From Cristatella mucedo (Eukaryota; Bryozoa; Phylactolaemata; Cristatellidae), in assembly GCA_009760855.2 (NCBI GenBank), contig WPIO01000033.1, positions 30,001 to 94,000 on the forward strand: 64,000 nucleotides of DNA, read 5' to 3'. Positions 21,533-33,666 of the stretch are shown here, piece by piece. The number at the start of each line of letters is the position of its first letter. Positions within the stretch are counted from its first letter, which is position 1. The notes below the pieces were generated by a model. The model did no database searches. It was not told the DNA's origin and worked only from the letters and a program-made list of their open reading frames with translations. The position numbers were made by a program, and so were the translations under genes.

Positions 21533-23547
21533 TATAATAATAATAATAATATTGCACTTGATAAAGCGCCCTCAGAGAACTTAATCTCTTTCTAGGCGCT
21601 TTACATTTGCTGCAAAGTGATACGCAATAGAATAGTAAGTAAAATCATGCTTGAAAAACAAACAAAATGAATAACATGGTTAGGGGTTACATGCACTGGG
21701 TCAGCATGCAAATGTGGTTAGTGGCAGCATGAACAGTGTCAGCACGCATAAGCACATCGAGGACGAATCACAAGGACCCACTAAATGCTGTCCTAAATAG
21801 GTATGTTTTTAAGTTTCTTTTAAATGTGGTCAGGTCAGGGGATGTTCTGATGCAGGTCGGGAGGGAGTTCCAGGCTGTGGGAGCATACGAGCTAAATGCA
21901 CGGTCTCCAAAGGATTTAAGGTTTGTACGAGGTATTTCTAGACTGTTGGATTCCGAAAAGCGAGTGGTACGATGCTTTGCCTGATGGGGTAGTGTATCTG
22001 AAAGATAGGCTGGAGCCATAGAATGAAGAGACCTAAAAGTGAGCGACAAAAACTTGAAGTCAATCCGTTGCTTGACTGGTAACCAGTGCAGGTCGGCGAG
22101 AAGTGGAGTAATGTGGCAACTGCGACGCTCACGACAGACAAGCCTAGCTGCAGAGTTTTGCACCAGCTGCAATCGCCTGATCGCACATGCTGGTAGGCCA
22201 GTAAGCAGTGAGTTGCAGAAGTCGAGACGAGATGTCACGAATGCATGGACCAACTTGGACGTGGTATCCTTATCTAAACAAGCCCTAATTTTAGCAATGT
22301 TATGAAGCTGAAAATAGGCTGATTTGACTGTGGAGCTGATGTGGTCGTCTAACGAGAGGTCGCTTTGGAATATGACACCTAGATTTCGAGCTGATGCAAC
22401 TGGAGATATGCTGGCAGAGCCAATTTTGAAAGTCAGCCTTTCCAATTTCTGAATAACACTAGGTTTGCCCATAACTAGTAAGTTAGTTTTTATCATCGTT
22501 TAGTTTTAGAAAATTTGCTGCCATCCATGATCGGATGTCATCAATGCATGCAGCAAGTGAGTTGAGAGAATTTGAGGTGCTCGAAGGCTGGGAGGGATCA
22601 AAGCAAAGGTACAACTGAGTGTCATCCGCATAGAAGTGAAAGCCTAGATTGTGCTTGGCAATCACATCAGCGAGAGGGAGAGTATAAACGGTGAAAAGGA
22701 CCGGACCTAGCACAGAGCCCTGAGGTACTCCATATTTTAGAGGTACTTCAGATGATCTTTGTCCATTCACGTCAACACTCTGGAGTCTCCCACTGAGATA
22801 GGACCTGAACCACTGCAGAGCAGTGCCAGTGATGCCCAGGCGAGATGAGAGGCGCTCTAGAAGTACTTTGTGATCGATGGTATCAAAAGCTGCCGAAAGA
22901 TCGAGCAAAACAAGAAGAGACACTCTACCCCATGTCTGCATTCCTAAGTAGGTCGTTGTATACCCGAAGCAATGCTGACTCTGTGGAGTGATTAGCTCTA
23001 AAGCCAGACTGGAACTTACTAGCAAGGTGTGAGGTTTCGATATACGAGTTCAGCTGGTCTGCCACGACCCGTTCCAGTGTCTTTGATAGGAATGGTAGAA
23101 GGGAGACCGGGCGGTAGTTGCTTAAGTTCTCTTGGTCTAGTGTAGCTTTCTTGAGAAGTGGCCTGACTACAGCTTTTTTGAAAGGTGCTGGGACCTGACC
23201 TGAGGCTAATGACATATTAATGATGTTGGTTATGCATGGCAACAGCAGATCAATGCAACGTAGGAGCAGGACAGTGGGAATAGGGTCCAGTGGACTTGTT
23301 GTCTTCTTTGATTGAGATACGAGCTTTAGGACTACGTCACTGGTGACCTGTTTAAATGCAGACATTGAGGCGCAGCCAGGAACCGAGGAACAGCATTCTA
23401 GTGGGAAGGTTGTCATCGCAGGGATGGATTCCCTGATTTTGTCTATCTTCTGCACAAAGAATCGAGAGAAGCGATCGGCTAGATCATCACAAGGATCATC
23501 AGGTAAGGAGCTAACCTGGGAACGGTTGAGGAGATGGTTTATTGTCG
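21533..23547 (-). mobile_element. LINE family 1, longest copy: reverse transcriptase region, 5'-truncated
   Basis: Minus strand. From the 3' side: (ATT)n tail, 3' UTR, C-terminal domain (21768-22496), catalytic domain (22483-23025) and the upstream region (22925-23455) in three overlapping frames, so at least two frameshifts. Motifs seen: AAFDTIDHKVLLERL (motif A), GVPQGSVLGP (motif B), FHFYADDTQLYL (catalytic YADD). The C-terminal extension with LHWLPVKQR and AWNSLP suggests the CR1/L2/Rex1 group. The endonuclease and ORF1 are missing. It sits in the intron between B0 and T1, same strand as the host gene. Confidence 0.92.
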
Positions 23548-23822
23548 CAGGGACCTACTAAATGATGTCATAAATATGTGCGTTTTTAATTTCTTTTTAA
23601 ATGTGGTCAAGTGAGCGGTTGTTGTGACGGAAGTCGGTAGTGAGTTCCAACCTTTGGGAGCATACGAACTAGAGGCACGGTCTCTAAAAGGTTGTAGAAT
23701 TTGCATGAGGTACAGGTAGACAATTAGATTCAGAAAAGCTGGTGGTAAGATGCTTAGCCTTGTGCGGAAGTAGATCTGATAGGTAGGCTGTAGACAAAGA
23801 ATGGAGTTGCTTACATCCAAAA
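23548..23822 (-). mobile_element. LINE family 1 3' fragment fused to the 5' end of the longer copy
   Basis: Begins inside the 3' UTR (gggacctactaaatgatgtc) and holds the C-terminal coding end with YAPKGWNSLPTSVTT, disrupted by frameshifts. No (ATT)n tail. Its tail appears to be replaced by the neighbouring copy. Confidence 0.8.
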
Positions 23823-25085
23823 TGAAATATTCATCATTTCTTTTAAAATACGATCACAGAAACAGTAGTATAGCATCACTACTTTCCTAGTCACCTTACG
23901 GAAACTTTAGCGTGAGTCATCAGGGGCGGAGCTAAGTTTTTCACGTTAAGGCCAGACCGACAAGAAACGAAAATCTTTAGCCCACATCCTAATGTTGATT
24001 AAAAAAGCACTGCGAGGCTGCTCATGTGGAATCAAACCAAATCAGATATAAAACCGTATTAAATTCAGAGTTCAAGCAGAGGATTCGCAGAATTTAAAGT
24101 TATATAGGTATATAATTTTTTATATAATTTAAATAATAATATTATAATTATAAATAATTATTAAATTATTAATTATTATAATTATTATAGTTTATATAAT
24201 AAGTTATGTAATTTGAAGGTATATGTTACGGCATGTTTGGATGGTTCCCAAGTTATTTAAAAATATGCCAAGTTACATTCAGCCATGCTCGCTCAACGAC
24301 CATAATTTTGCCACTGGCTAAGTCGAACTTTCCGAGAAAATCGAGACAAAGGGAGACAATATCCTCGCACGGATAGGTTCTTCCATCCTTCAAAAATTTC
24401 ATCGTCGTTTAATAAGACAGGATAGGCAAAAGCAAAGGAGAATGAGGCTTGCCGTAACCGTGACAGTCAACAATTTTCCTTCCCAAATAAAGCATCCAAT
24501 CGCATCCCAGTCATTTTTTAAAAAGAGAAAAAAGTTCTTCTTAATGCTACGGCTTAATTTGGTGACCCACCAACCACAGTGGTGATAACTTATTCAGTAA
24601 CTCACCGCCGACAGAGACAAAGGACAGAGTGCCTGCAATAAGGCGTTGGCCAGCACCTAAAGGCACTCTCTTTGGGGATTGCATATTTCAAGAAAGACGC
24701 AAATAGAATGAAGGTTTTTATTTTTTCTACTCTTCGATGGCAGCAAACAAAGTCTATTCATTTGCTTGTACGCAAATGTAATCAAGCTGTTCCTCTTATT
24801 TAATCCCTACCTTACTACAAGCATTTCACACTCTCTTAACTACCTCAAAAAAAGTACTGTTGATATTTGCATTTGGATGCAAGGAAAATATTTAAAAATT
24901 GAATGGCACTACAATAGACTAAATAGTTTCTGGCGACCCTTAAGGTACTATGAAATTTAAAGTCTAACCATAGATTGGACTCAGCCTCCAGGATATCCTG
25001 CATTGTCTCCACGATCTGGGTTTGATAGTGTTGAAGAGAGAGCGATTACTCATTATCTGATCGCATCGGCTCCACTGGCAAGTCT
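23823..25085. other. Intron B0-T1, AT-rich
   Basis: Holds the AT palindrome; otherwise nothing recognisable. Confidence 0.5.
24100..24215. repeat. AT-rich, partly palindromic tract
   Basis: Nearly pure A/T, with short inverted motifs (aataattattaaattatt); could form hairpins. No gene. Confidence 0.75.
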
Positions 25086-25252
25086 CCATAGGTAAGGCGG
25101 TTGCTTTCACGACTTCGGTCCCGAGGTCGTGGGTTCGATTCCTGCGGTGGATGGTTCTTTATTGCCACTGCAAGCGATGGTGATAGCCGTAAAGGCTCTT
25201 CTGTCGCTATATAAAAAGAGGCTGTTTAATCAGCTAGGATTTTTTTTTTAGT
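25086..25252 (+). mobile_element. SINE-A, tRNA-derived
   Basis: Head with box-A-like taggtaaggcgg (25089-25100) and a perfect box B ggttcgattcc (25132-25142), about 30 bp apart as in tRNA genes, then a family-specific body (gatagccgtaaaggctcttc) and a T-rich end. The head does not fold as an intact tRNA, so it is not called a tRNA gene. Confidence 0.85.
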
Positions 25253-25471
25253 TGTAGGTCAAAGCAAATGTTAGCCCTTTTTTTATAGAAAAGATACTGC
25301 AGCTAGTTTGTGCATTAGTAATACTGAGTCTATGCAAGGTGTATTCACGAGTCTTGATGTTTTGACTTAAAATTCCTCTATAGTGCTATATGAAAAATGA
25401 TTGGCAAAATCTCGATCCAAATGTAATATTCGAATGCAATGCTTTTATCGATATCGCCCTAACAGAGCTTG

Positions 25472-25473
<2 letters not shown>

Positions 25474-25508
<35 letters not shown>

Positions 25509-25527
25509 CTTTCTCTGTGTCACTCTT

Positions 25528-25593
<66 letters not shown>

Positions 25594-25666
25594 CCTCCCT
25601 CTTTCTCTCTGTCTCTGTCTGTCTCTGTCTCTCTGTCTCTGTCTGTCTGTCTGTCTCTCCCTCTCT

Positions 25667-25762
<96 letters not shown>
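25474..25762. repeat. (CT)n polypyrimidine microsatellite
   Basis: About 290 bp of CT dinucleotides with interruptions tgtctttctctgtgtc and ctccctccctc in the middle. Lies in the B0-T1 intron; the host transcript would carry it as (AG)n. Confidence 0.97.
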
Positions 25763-25763
<1 letters not shown>

Positions 25764-26379
25764 AGAAGCCTCATCATATATCATTTTAGTTGTTTCAGCA
25801 CTTTCAAGACAAGTCGCCAGCCATAATATGTGAGAATGGCCACTGTGCAACACCTCTCCACCTTAGTCAGACTCACACCACTCCACCCGACTAATGGACG
25901 CTCTGCCCAGCTGCCAATTGAGTGGGGACTGCAGCTTAACCGCATCAGCTGACCAAACTCGATTTAATTGGAAAGGGTCAGCATGGGGTCGTGTGACCCC
26001 AATTAATGAGGCAGGGACCTACTTTCAGCTGGTGAGTCGGTCGGCCTGTACGCAAGAAGCTACCCCCTCGCTCCTTCAGGCTTCAATCCACGTACTCCAG
26101 AACTGCTTACACGGTGATGGCTACTACTACAGCAGTAATTCGCTCGCCCCATTATGTCGCCTGCATAGAGCCGTCGTTGTCACGTGCCCACAGATCGTCT
26201 ATGGGGCATCGTTCTTTGCCGACGCACGGCCGCCACCTCACTCGCGAGCTCCCTATAAATATATCGCTTAGCTCTGACACTTACACGATCCTCATCAAGA
26301 TAAAAATCTATTTCAATGCTCCGCCTCTCAATTGTACATCGCTTCGACCTATTGCTCTGCAGCACATGCATGTCAGAGC
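25763..26379. other. Intron B0-T1, no recognisable feature
   Basis: Overlapping plus-strand ORFs of 102-125 codons lack family signals. Confidence 0.45.
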
Positions 26380-26740
26380 GAATTATAAATCAGGCCAGTC
26401 ATGTTACCGTCAGTGCTTCTGACCGAAGTCTTTCAGCTGTGCCTCGAAACAATCTCAAATCGCTTGCAAAAGGTGCTTCCAGTACTCGCGCGGAAAGAAC
26501 CTAGAACTCAACCCTCACTGACGTCGCGAGAAAATCATTGCTAGACAAAACTTCAAGTGAAGGTACAGTGTGCCAGTTCCTCACAGCGTTAGCTCTATAC
26601 TTGTAAAGTGTCCTTTGGACGACGACTCTATCGGACACCACGTGTATTTACTAACCGATTGAAATGCTGCTTCTTTTCCAGCTTAGCGAGAAATGTAGTT
26701 CCCTCGGGCACTTTACAATTATCTCAACATCATTATTAAA
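26380..26740 (+). mobile_element. Old LINE 3' relic
   Basis: Fragments of the C-terminal coding region (VPRNNLKSLAKGAS-type) followed by a degraded gcgagaaatgtagttccctcgggcacttt tail block in parts and catcattatt. Next to exon B0, on the opposite strand. Confidence 0.6.
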
Positions 26741-26913
26741 TTAGTACGACCACCGTTAGAGCTTCCGAAAGCTTTTACTAAGCCCAGCCATTTCATACCT
26801 TACCCCAGCCCGCCTCCAGCTTATTTCGCTCATGCGAATTCAGCTTCGCGGCTGTGTGTGTCAGCTAGCTGTCAATCAGAGGCTACGCATGTAAGCAATG
26901 CAGCACTACTTAC

Positions 26914-27092
26914 CCTGCCACACATGACAGGCTACTCCGGCGGCTTTATTTCGAGAGCAATCGTGCTGGTTCCGAGGTGCATGCGGGCACTGCTCGATTG
27001 AGTCCTCGGTGCCATTGCACTCTACTTCACTGAGTAGGAAGGAGCCGGCGCTCTGAGTGGCGTACATAGACGTCAGTGCCTCCGTTGCGTCA
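26914..27092 (-). CDS. SRCR exon B0: second half of last SRCR domain
   Basis: 179 bp, acceptor CTTTACAG then T-GAC-GCA, donor GTAAGTAGTG after CAG G. It encodes LTSMYATQSAGSFLLSEVEC, PHAPRNQHDC and CHVWQ; the four Cys are kept although PRYG has become QSAG and DE has become SE. This is the domain next to the protease. Its phase-1 end fits the phase-1 start of T1, so the array module and the protease module share one boundary phase. Confidence 0.93.
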
Positions 27093-27784
27093 CTGTAAAG
27101 GCAGCACGTACCCACAACAAGCCAATACCATGCAGGTCCGACGTACGATTAACAGGCTTATGCTGTTCAAGCGCACACTTAATTTTATATCGAATAGGAC
27201 CTGATCTATTGTGAAGTCCAAGGAAGGTTTTCCTAATGTCCCTCATGCAGTTTTGCCGTCAGGAAAAGGCTTTAGCTCAAGATGAATTGTTCAACTTGAA
27301 TGTCGCTAAACTGATAGCCTGCCACCTCCGAGCATTGCGAGCATTCGGTACAGTTGTGAGATTGAAAATAAAAGACTACTTTAGCGAGAGGCTAGCCACA
27401 GGTCAGTCGGCAGAGGAAGGATATCTCAATTAGCACTTTTGGGTAGTTTTACCTTGGGCCGGGTCTCCAAAAGGAGGGTCGCAGAGGGATTGCAAGACTA
27501 TAAGATCTCTGTAAAACCTTTAACCGTAGCCGTATCGTTGTTCAACGGCTTTTCTCGACTTTCCCAATCCAGATCGTTCATTCAGTCCGTCAGTCAGGAA
27601 TGAAGGTCAGGAAACTCTGACCCTGACACGTTGATTCAGTCCGTCCTAGGTCAGGAAACTCTTGATTGTCGCTGCGAGAAGCAGTGAAGAAGCGCCTTCG
27701 GCTCTTGAACCTCTACGTCAACGAGACTCTCAGTAATCTGACCTCTACATTTCGGAGGCTGAAGAGTTTCATGGATCCCCATTA
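27093..27784. other. Intron A0-B0, no recognisable feature
   Basis: Nothing seen. A gtcaggaa-type segment is locally repeated near 27.6-27.66 kb. Confidence 0.45.
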
Positions 27785-28160
27785 TGAATCGCAATGAGTC
27801 GCCATCGCACCGTCGCGGCCTCCTAATCAGTCAGCACGTCGAGTTTACTGTCCTCTGCCTGTCTTACAGGTTGCTTCACTCTCGGGCGCCAGAATGCCGA
27901 CGCAACCAAATGGCTCGTTCGAATTCACGACACTTCCTCTGGCTTATACGTATCTTCACTCGTACCCGCCATCCTGTCATACGTCACAGCTCTTCCAGAA
28001 TGTACCACCTGTGGTCTCTTTTCACACTTTTCTTAAGCGCGTTGACGCGTTGCCGCCTTTCATTCTAAATTCAAATATTCCGTTGATCGATCTCTTACCA
28101 CTCATGCATCGAAAGTCTGGAACTGGCTCGAGGCAGCGGTCCATGTCCCTTCAATGACCA
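27785..28160 (+). mobile_element. Old LINE ORF2 C-terminal relic
   Basis: SQHVEFTVLCLSYRLLHSRAP lines up with the LINE segment KQRIDFKFLSLTFRSLHSMAP, then frame changes. A related relic occurs in every array unit near unit position 2.55-2.9 kb. Confidence 0.55.
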
Positions 28161-28611
28161 TGCATCATTTATGTCTCAGCTTATTCACCTGTACTGGTCA
28201 GCTTACATAAGCCACAGCGAACGTGTCTGTTCGTGTCTGTTCTAGGCACTCTGAATTTTCCGTGAATCAGCCAAGGTTACTAGCCAGAGATACTACGACT
28301 GGGAGGCCAGAGGCTCGCGTACAATTTAATTCGTTATTATCACTGTATGCAATTACAAAAAGCCTCGAGGAATACACGCTGAAGAGGCTTACAAAAAAAA
28401 TTTACATGCGAGTTCTTCTCAAAGCCTGGCTGGCATTCAGTACACATACGCTAGGTAGCACGCTGATGCCTATTCAAACAAAGAGGAGAACGTGACTAAC
28501 GTTGCTGTGTGAGAAGAATAGTGCAGGAAGTGATTGTCATCGATGTACCTGGAAAAGATGTGCCTCAGTCGATAACAAGAAAGAAGATGTAGCCGATTAA
28601 GAATTGCGGTT

Positions 28612-29095
28612 GTGAGGTTCCAGAGTCAGGGGCGGGGTACGGTGAGTACCGGTTTCAGCGTCCTTTTTAGTCTCAGGTCCTGTATGGACAATAAATTAGC
28701 TCTTCCATTCCTCCTCTCAAAGACCATGGGCGACAGGAGATCTGGCTCTGCAGGTCCTAGGCTGTGGAACTCGCTTCCACAATTCTTAACTAACGACAAA
28801 TACTATCCTGCTGCCGACTATGGCTCATCCGTTCCAGCGGTCCCAAGCCGCTACTTTCAAGCTACTCACTGCCTCAGCCGCTCTCCTAGCTCTTCTGCGT
28901 TTCCCACTTTCTCTTTGTTGCGCGAGATGAAGTCTGTTGGCTACTGAATGCGTACCGAAAGCCTTTCAGCCTGTGAGTGACTATACAAAACTCTCCTGCG
29001 TAGCACCCACATGGTCTTTGTGGCTTTGTGGAGTTACAGACGGAGATATATTCCATAATGTTACATTACATTACATTATATTTTATTACATTAAA
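28612..29095 (+). mobile_element. LINE family 2, longest 3' copy
   Basis: An open stretch of 111 codons contains AGPRLWNSLPQFLTNDKYYP, the conserved C-terminal end of CR1-type ORF2 proteins, then the 3' UTR and a TTACATT-type tail repeated over about 45 bp. Lies in the A0-B0 intron in antisense orientation. Confidence 0.85.
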
Positions 29096-29786
29096 AGCTT
29101 GTGGCCCAACTGATAATTAATGGTAGTAATAAAACAGCTGATAAGCAGTCCTTGGAAGGCCTGTGGGCATGAGTAGGGTATGAAAGAGCCAAGCAGTGAC
29201 ATACGTTAGGCGTTGGAGTAAGAACTAAGCCTCGTATTAACTAATAAACTGAGAGTCAACGTTGCTCTAAAAAAATTTTTGCCTCATTGTTGAACCGCAG
29301 GTATTAGCCGCGAGGTGCTAGTTGTAGAGCGTATTCAAACGATGCGTGTGCTGCCATTGCTAGTATTAACCTTTCGCTATGCCTGACTCAGAATAGCCAG
29401 ATGCCCAGCTTACTCCTAAATTGCACGCCCAGTTTTTCTGGCACCATTTGTTTAGAAACTGTGCATGTCCTGGTAAGGGCAAGAGCAGGGTGCCTATCTA
29501 CTGCCTACCAGTGAATAGGCTTTGTTAATGAGTACTTTTAATAGCTGCGCACCATAAAGTTTGTAAGATTAACCTAAGGTTCATACTGGCCAGCTGCTGC
29601 GAGTGTTGTCTAGCGTGCTTTATAAGGCCTACACGAGCTTGATATTCAAAAGCATTTAAATGATTGCCATAGCAATGTACATTGCTCGTCATTAAATTTT
29701 AGCCTTCCCATCTAGCCAAGTAAATGGTTGAGCACCTCAATAGAGATTAAATTGCACTGAGCAGACGTTCTAAAAGCTTAATTAGC

Positions 29787-29865
29787 AAATGTAAAGCGCC
29801 TAGGAAGAGATTGAGTTCTCTGAGGACGCTTTATCAAGTGCATTATTATAATTATTATTATAAGA
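29787..29865 (+). mobile_element. LINE family 1 3' tail fragment
   Basis: gcaaatgtaaagcgcctagg through gcattattataattatt; about 80 bp only. Confidence 0.85.
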
Positions 29866-30312
29866 ATAAAAAAGTAGGAATTAATTTGCGATATGGGTAC
29901 AAGGGGACTAGATGTTTTTCGAGGATCTTTGAATATGCAGCTGTAGAAGGAAGACTGAACTTTAAATATGCTGCTGTTGAAGGAAGACTCAATAGTAACG
30001 ACTGCAAACTTAATGAAAGCACATAATCTGATTGGCCGGCACATTTTTGTCTTGGATGTGAGGTATCGGCATATTGCACCGACTTTCAGCTAAGCCAACT
30101 ACGTGCAATCGAAATTAAATGTTGTCATCCAGGAAGATATCCTGGCCATGGCCTGGGACATCACACGCCGAGCTGAGTCAAATTTAAGGTAGCCACAGGT
30201 AAGTGCAACGACAGAGTCAATCTCTTTCTGGACATTACCAGTGCCTAAATTTAGTCACCTAGAGTGCTGCTCGCAAACAGTTACGCCTTCAACTTGAGCT
30301 AAGAGTTCTTAC

Positions 30313-30625
30313 ACGTAACCAAGCTGCCTGCACACGACTCGGGCGTCGGCCACGTCCCAGTTGTCGTCACAGACGATGCCCCACTCGCCCCTGAACCTGA
30401 CTGCCACCATGCCACTGTGCTGGTGTCGATGTCCGTTATTGATCAGTCGCACTTGCACCGGCTCGCTCTGCTTTCCCACCGAGAGTTGGGTGGTTGATTC
30501 GGAAGCTTGTAAGCTGGTGGTTGGCCGATGACTAGGCACAGAAGTTGGCAAAGCTGCTGCGGCTGCTAGGCTGGACTGGTCAGTTGTTTCAGGATATGTT
30601 TGCTGGCTTGTAGGACTAGTCGTTC
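30313..30625 (-). CDS. SRCR exon A0: Ser/Thr/Ala linker plus first half of last SRCR domain
   Basis: 313 bp, acceptor AATTGTAG, donor GTAAGA, phases 1 in and 2 out. It is clearly related to the array A exons but diverged: the linker reads SPTSQQTYPETTDQSSLAAA and later SHRPTTSLQASESTTQL, with a five-Ala run, and is two codons shorter overall. The SRCR core [18 protein letters not shown] is kept. Its unit (29.4-31.8 kb) is an old copy left of the array. It pairs with B0 across 3.2 kb. Confidence 0.93.
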
Positions 30626-30934
30626 CTACAATTCAGAGATGGAATTCACAGCCTGCACTAAGGTGTGCTCCGGAATTTAGTTATGGAAACATGGTTGTTC
30701 ATTGAGCTTATGCAATTTAGAAATTGTAGCAAAGATTCTTTAAAAGGTAAACTGAATAAATTGGAAAAAATCGTCCACGAATTTTCACTAACGAAGTGAA
30801 AATATTGAGTACCTTGCATCAACTATGTCAGCCATTGCCAAGCAACGAAAATGACAAGCGGACTCAGAATTCAACGCACACTTTAGAGAGAGGCATAATA
30901 AGTAAAAGGAAAAAATACTAGATTTTTCTAACAG

Positions 30935-31071
30935 CCTTTTTTTGAATTGCGACAGAAGAGCCTTTACGGCTATCATCATTGCTTGCAGTGGCGATATAGG
31001 ATCGCCCACCGAAGGATTCGAACCCACGACCTCGATGCCGAGGTCATGAAAAGCAACCGCCTTACCTAGGG
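30935..31071 (-). mobile_element. SINE-A copy
   Basis: Minus orientation; box B ggttcgaatcc at 31014-31024, body with gatagccgtaaaggctcttc, head ending in cctaggtaaggcgg. Inserted in the A0-B1 intron of the old left copy and absent from the array units. Confidence 0.87.
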
Positions 31072-33487
31072 AGTTATTACGGCTCACCAGGTGGACCCCT
31101 CCCTAGCTGTTAAACTGCTGCCATAGACAAAGGCTAAGCACATTTTATTACGTTGGGCTTTCACGGCATTAAAGAACATCACGAAAACTATGGTAATAAA
31201 AGCCTTATAAAGCGAAAGTTATGCCCAATAAGCTGCTGTGCTCAAACCCTTATAATCTATTATCGCAAATGTAGAAAAAAGAGCTACATCCCGAAGGTCC
31301 TTGACCGTTTAATTTACTAGCATTATCGAAGAGGCGAGACCCCTAGACAATTGACCAGGTGCATTCACTCGGCCACGAGCGTCGTTCGTTCGGCTGTGAA
31401 ATAGCTCTTTCTTTATAGGAAACGAGATAAGTTGAAGCTATACAGGCTCTCAGTTGCATTACATAATGAATGCCGTATTAAATACTACAGCTTCCAAAAA
31501 TGCTAAGTTTATGAAAATCTCACTCTATATTTACTACAAGGTATCCACTTCAAAGCATCGTCGACGGTAGAACGACCGTCCAGCTACTTTGCGTGTACTG
31601 GAAGGTAATCAAGTCTAGTGATTCATTGAGTCATTTATAAAAAGCGAAAGTCGCCACGGTGAGATTCTTATAAACGGAGCAGCCATTACTCAGTTCAGAT
31701 GAAGATTGTTTAAGGATTTATGCTACGGTTCTTCACGTGCGGCGAATACATAACACCATTCTTGAATGCGTTTAAGGTTTGTTAGAAGTTTTATGTCAAG
31801 CGAGGTCTTAGGCAAACCACGGACTGCGACCTGAGCAGAAAACAGGTCACCATCTAATCAACAAGACCCACCATGCTGCTAAAACCTTGAACGTGAGCGT
31901 TTTAAATCACAATTTGTCATTCGGTCTGTTTGGTAGTGCGTCGAGAACAGATATGGCCAGAGATTCAGATTAGTAGCGAAGCTTCAAACTTCGACGACCA
32001 ACCACCGACTGTGGTATTGCGACAAGCGGAGAGACCTCGCTTGAAGGCAATGGCGAGTTCCTATAAGCGTTTTTTTTATGGATCGTGCACTTTAATAAGG
32101 CTGCGAATGTAGCAATGGAATTTATCAACCTACCGTTAGATGCCATCAACAAAATCTACGCTATGTGCAGCTGTGGCACTGCTGCGTCTTCACTTTCATC
32201 CCCATATTCCGTCAGAACCTTCAAAGTCTTGTCCTTTCTGTGAGCATGTGCTGCTGATGTTGGCATTATCGTAACAGGAACATGCTCTCAAAAGTGAAAT
32301 ACCGTGACAGCAATGTAATAGTTATTTACGATCGAGCGGTACTACGCAACTATAAGGCTAACTCTACAGTGTAGCATGGCCGGCTTGGTGTGCTTTCGGG
32401 TATTCATTTACTGTGGGTTGTAACTTGTACGGACGCCTCGCGACCTATTAATTGAACGTTCACCTCAACGGCCTGAAATTCGAGGCTTGTTTTCTCAGGG
32501 ACCAAAGAGGCAATTTTTCGCCCCCAGTTTGAAAAGGGAAACAACGTTGAAGCTCGTCTACGTATTAGTAATATCCTGTTTACGCTGACTTCCAAATAAA
32601 CTAATTATTTTGACTTACATTATTCCGCAACCTCTTGAGTGTCGCTTGGAAAATCGTCAGCAGACTCTGATACCTTATGAGCTACGTCAATAGACTGCTT
32701 CCTGCCTACCAAGAGGGCCTGCAACTCTTACTCGGTCCTCAAGAAGCTTAATGCTATATCCATTTCGTCATTTAAGCACTTTCAACAGTAGGCATCAGCC
32801 TCAATACGTCGCTTAACACCGACCTGGTTTGCTACAAATCAAGCAGCGTATGTGTTCCAAGGTTCCACTTCGCAATTTGAGGTCAATTAAAGCCTTCGCT
32901 CCGCCACACCTATGCACAAAACTCTCGAACAGGTACGTCGTCGTACAAACCGAATCTTCCGTATCGATTCGTTCATTCTAGTCTGTAATTTATTTCAAAT
33001 CCGTAGTACACGGTGCATTGAGCAGGTTTGCTCGTAAGCCCACACCGCACCGCCTACAGATGTCATGACAATGCCTGGCGAGACGACAGCTAAAACGAGG
33101 CTTAAAACCGCCAGCTCCTCATAGTTTTAGTTCCGTTAGTAAAAAATGTCATCTCGTTGGTGAAGCCTTCCGACCGTGTGTGAGCTATCAATGATCGCAC
33201 GAATGACGTCATTTCCAGCACGTGTAAAGTACTTTCAAAGAAACGCGGTTGCCCTAGTTGGACGTTCAAACGTCTTGACAATGACAGTACAGACTAAGCA
33301 AAACAAGGCTTCAACGTGGCCACCGCCAGTGGTTATGTCTGGAAAGTGTACACTGAGCGTAAGGATTCGATAGCCTGTCACTCTGTGCCCCGAGAGGTTA
33401 AGCTCATGCTGGGTTCTGCTTTATGGCTGCACGGTTAGCTAGTTGGCAATCAGAGGCATTACATGTGCACGGTGCAGCGCTACTTAC

Positions 33488-33666
33488 CTTGCTGCATCTG
33501 ACAGATAACTCCGGCGGCTTCATCCCGAGAGCAGTCGTGCTGCTTCCATGGTGCATGCGGGCACTGCCCAATCGAGTCCTCGGTACCATTGCACGTTACT
33601 TCGTCGAGTAGGAAAGAGCCGTATCTCGGCGTGGCATACATAGACGTCAGTATGCCCATTGCATCT
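33488..33666 (-). CDS. SRCR exon B1: second half of SRCR domain
   Basis: 179 bp. The acceptor here is GTTGCAG, where U2-U4 have GTTACAG; both are good acceptors. Donor GTAAGTAGCG. Same residues as B2: DAMGILTSMYATPRYGSF, then four Cys. Six Cys per domain (no C1 and C4) and coding over two exons are the standard hallmarks of group-A SRCR domains. Confidence 0.94.

Larger units (their letters stand above)
29430..31830 (-). repeat. Old, diverged partial copy of the array unit (left flank)
   Basis: Alignable by eye to U1 35.8-38.45 kb. Examples are taatgagtactttta...aacctaaggttcatact at 29.53-29.59 kb, the exon A0 region, and gtttgttagaagttttatgtcaa near 31.78 kb against gtttgtgagaaagttgatgcaa near 38.42 kb. 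Indels and a SINE insertion separate it from the array. It represents an earlier duplication of the same module. Confidence 0.8.

Noticed and set aside
25086-25150. tRNA gene candidate
   Set aside because: Box A and box B are present, but no complete cloverleaf; the same sequence recurs with a common body, so it is a SINE.
25390-25826. ORFs of 85-124 codons over the CT repeat, both strands
   Set aside because: They are Ser-Leu or Arg-Glu dipeptide translations of a microsatellite, with no independent coding signal.
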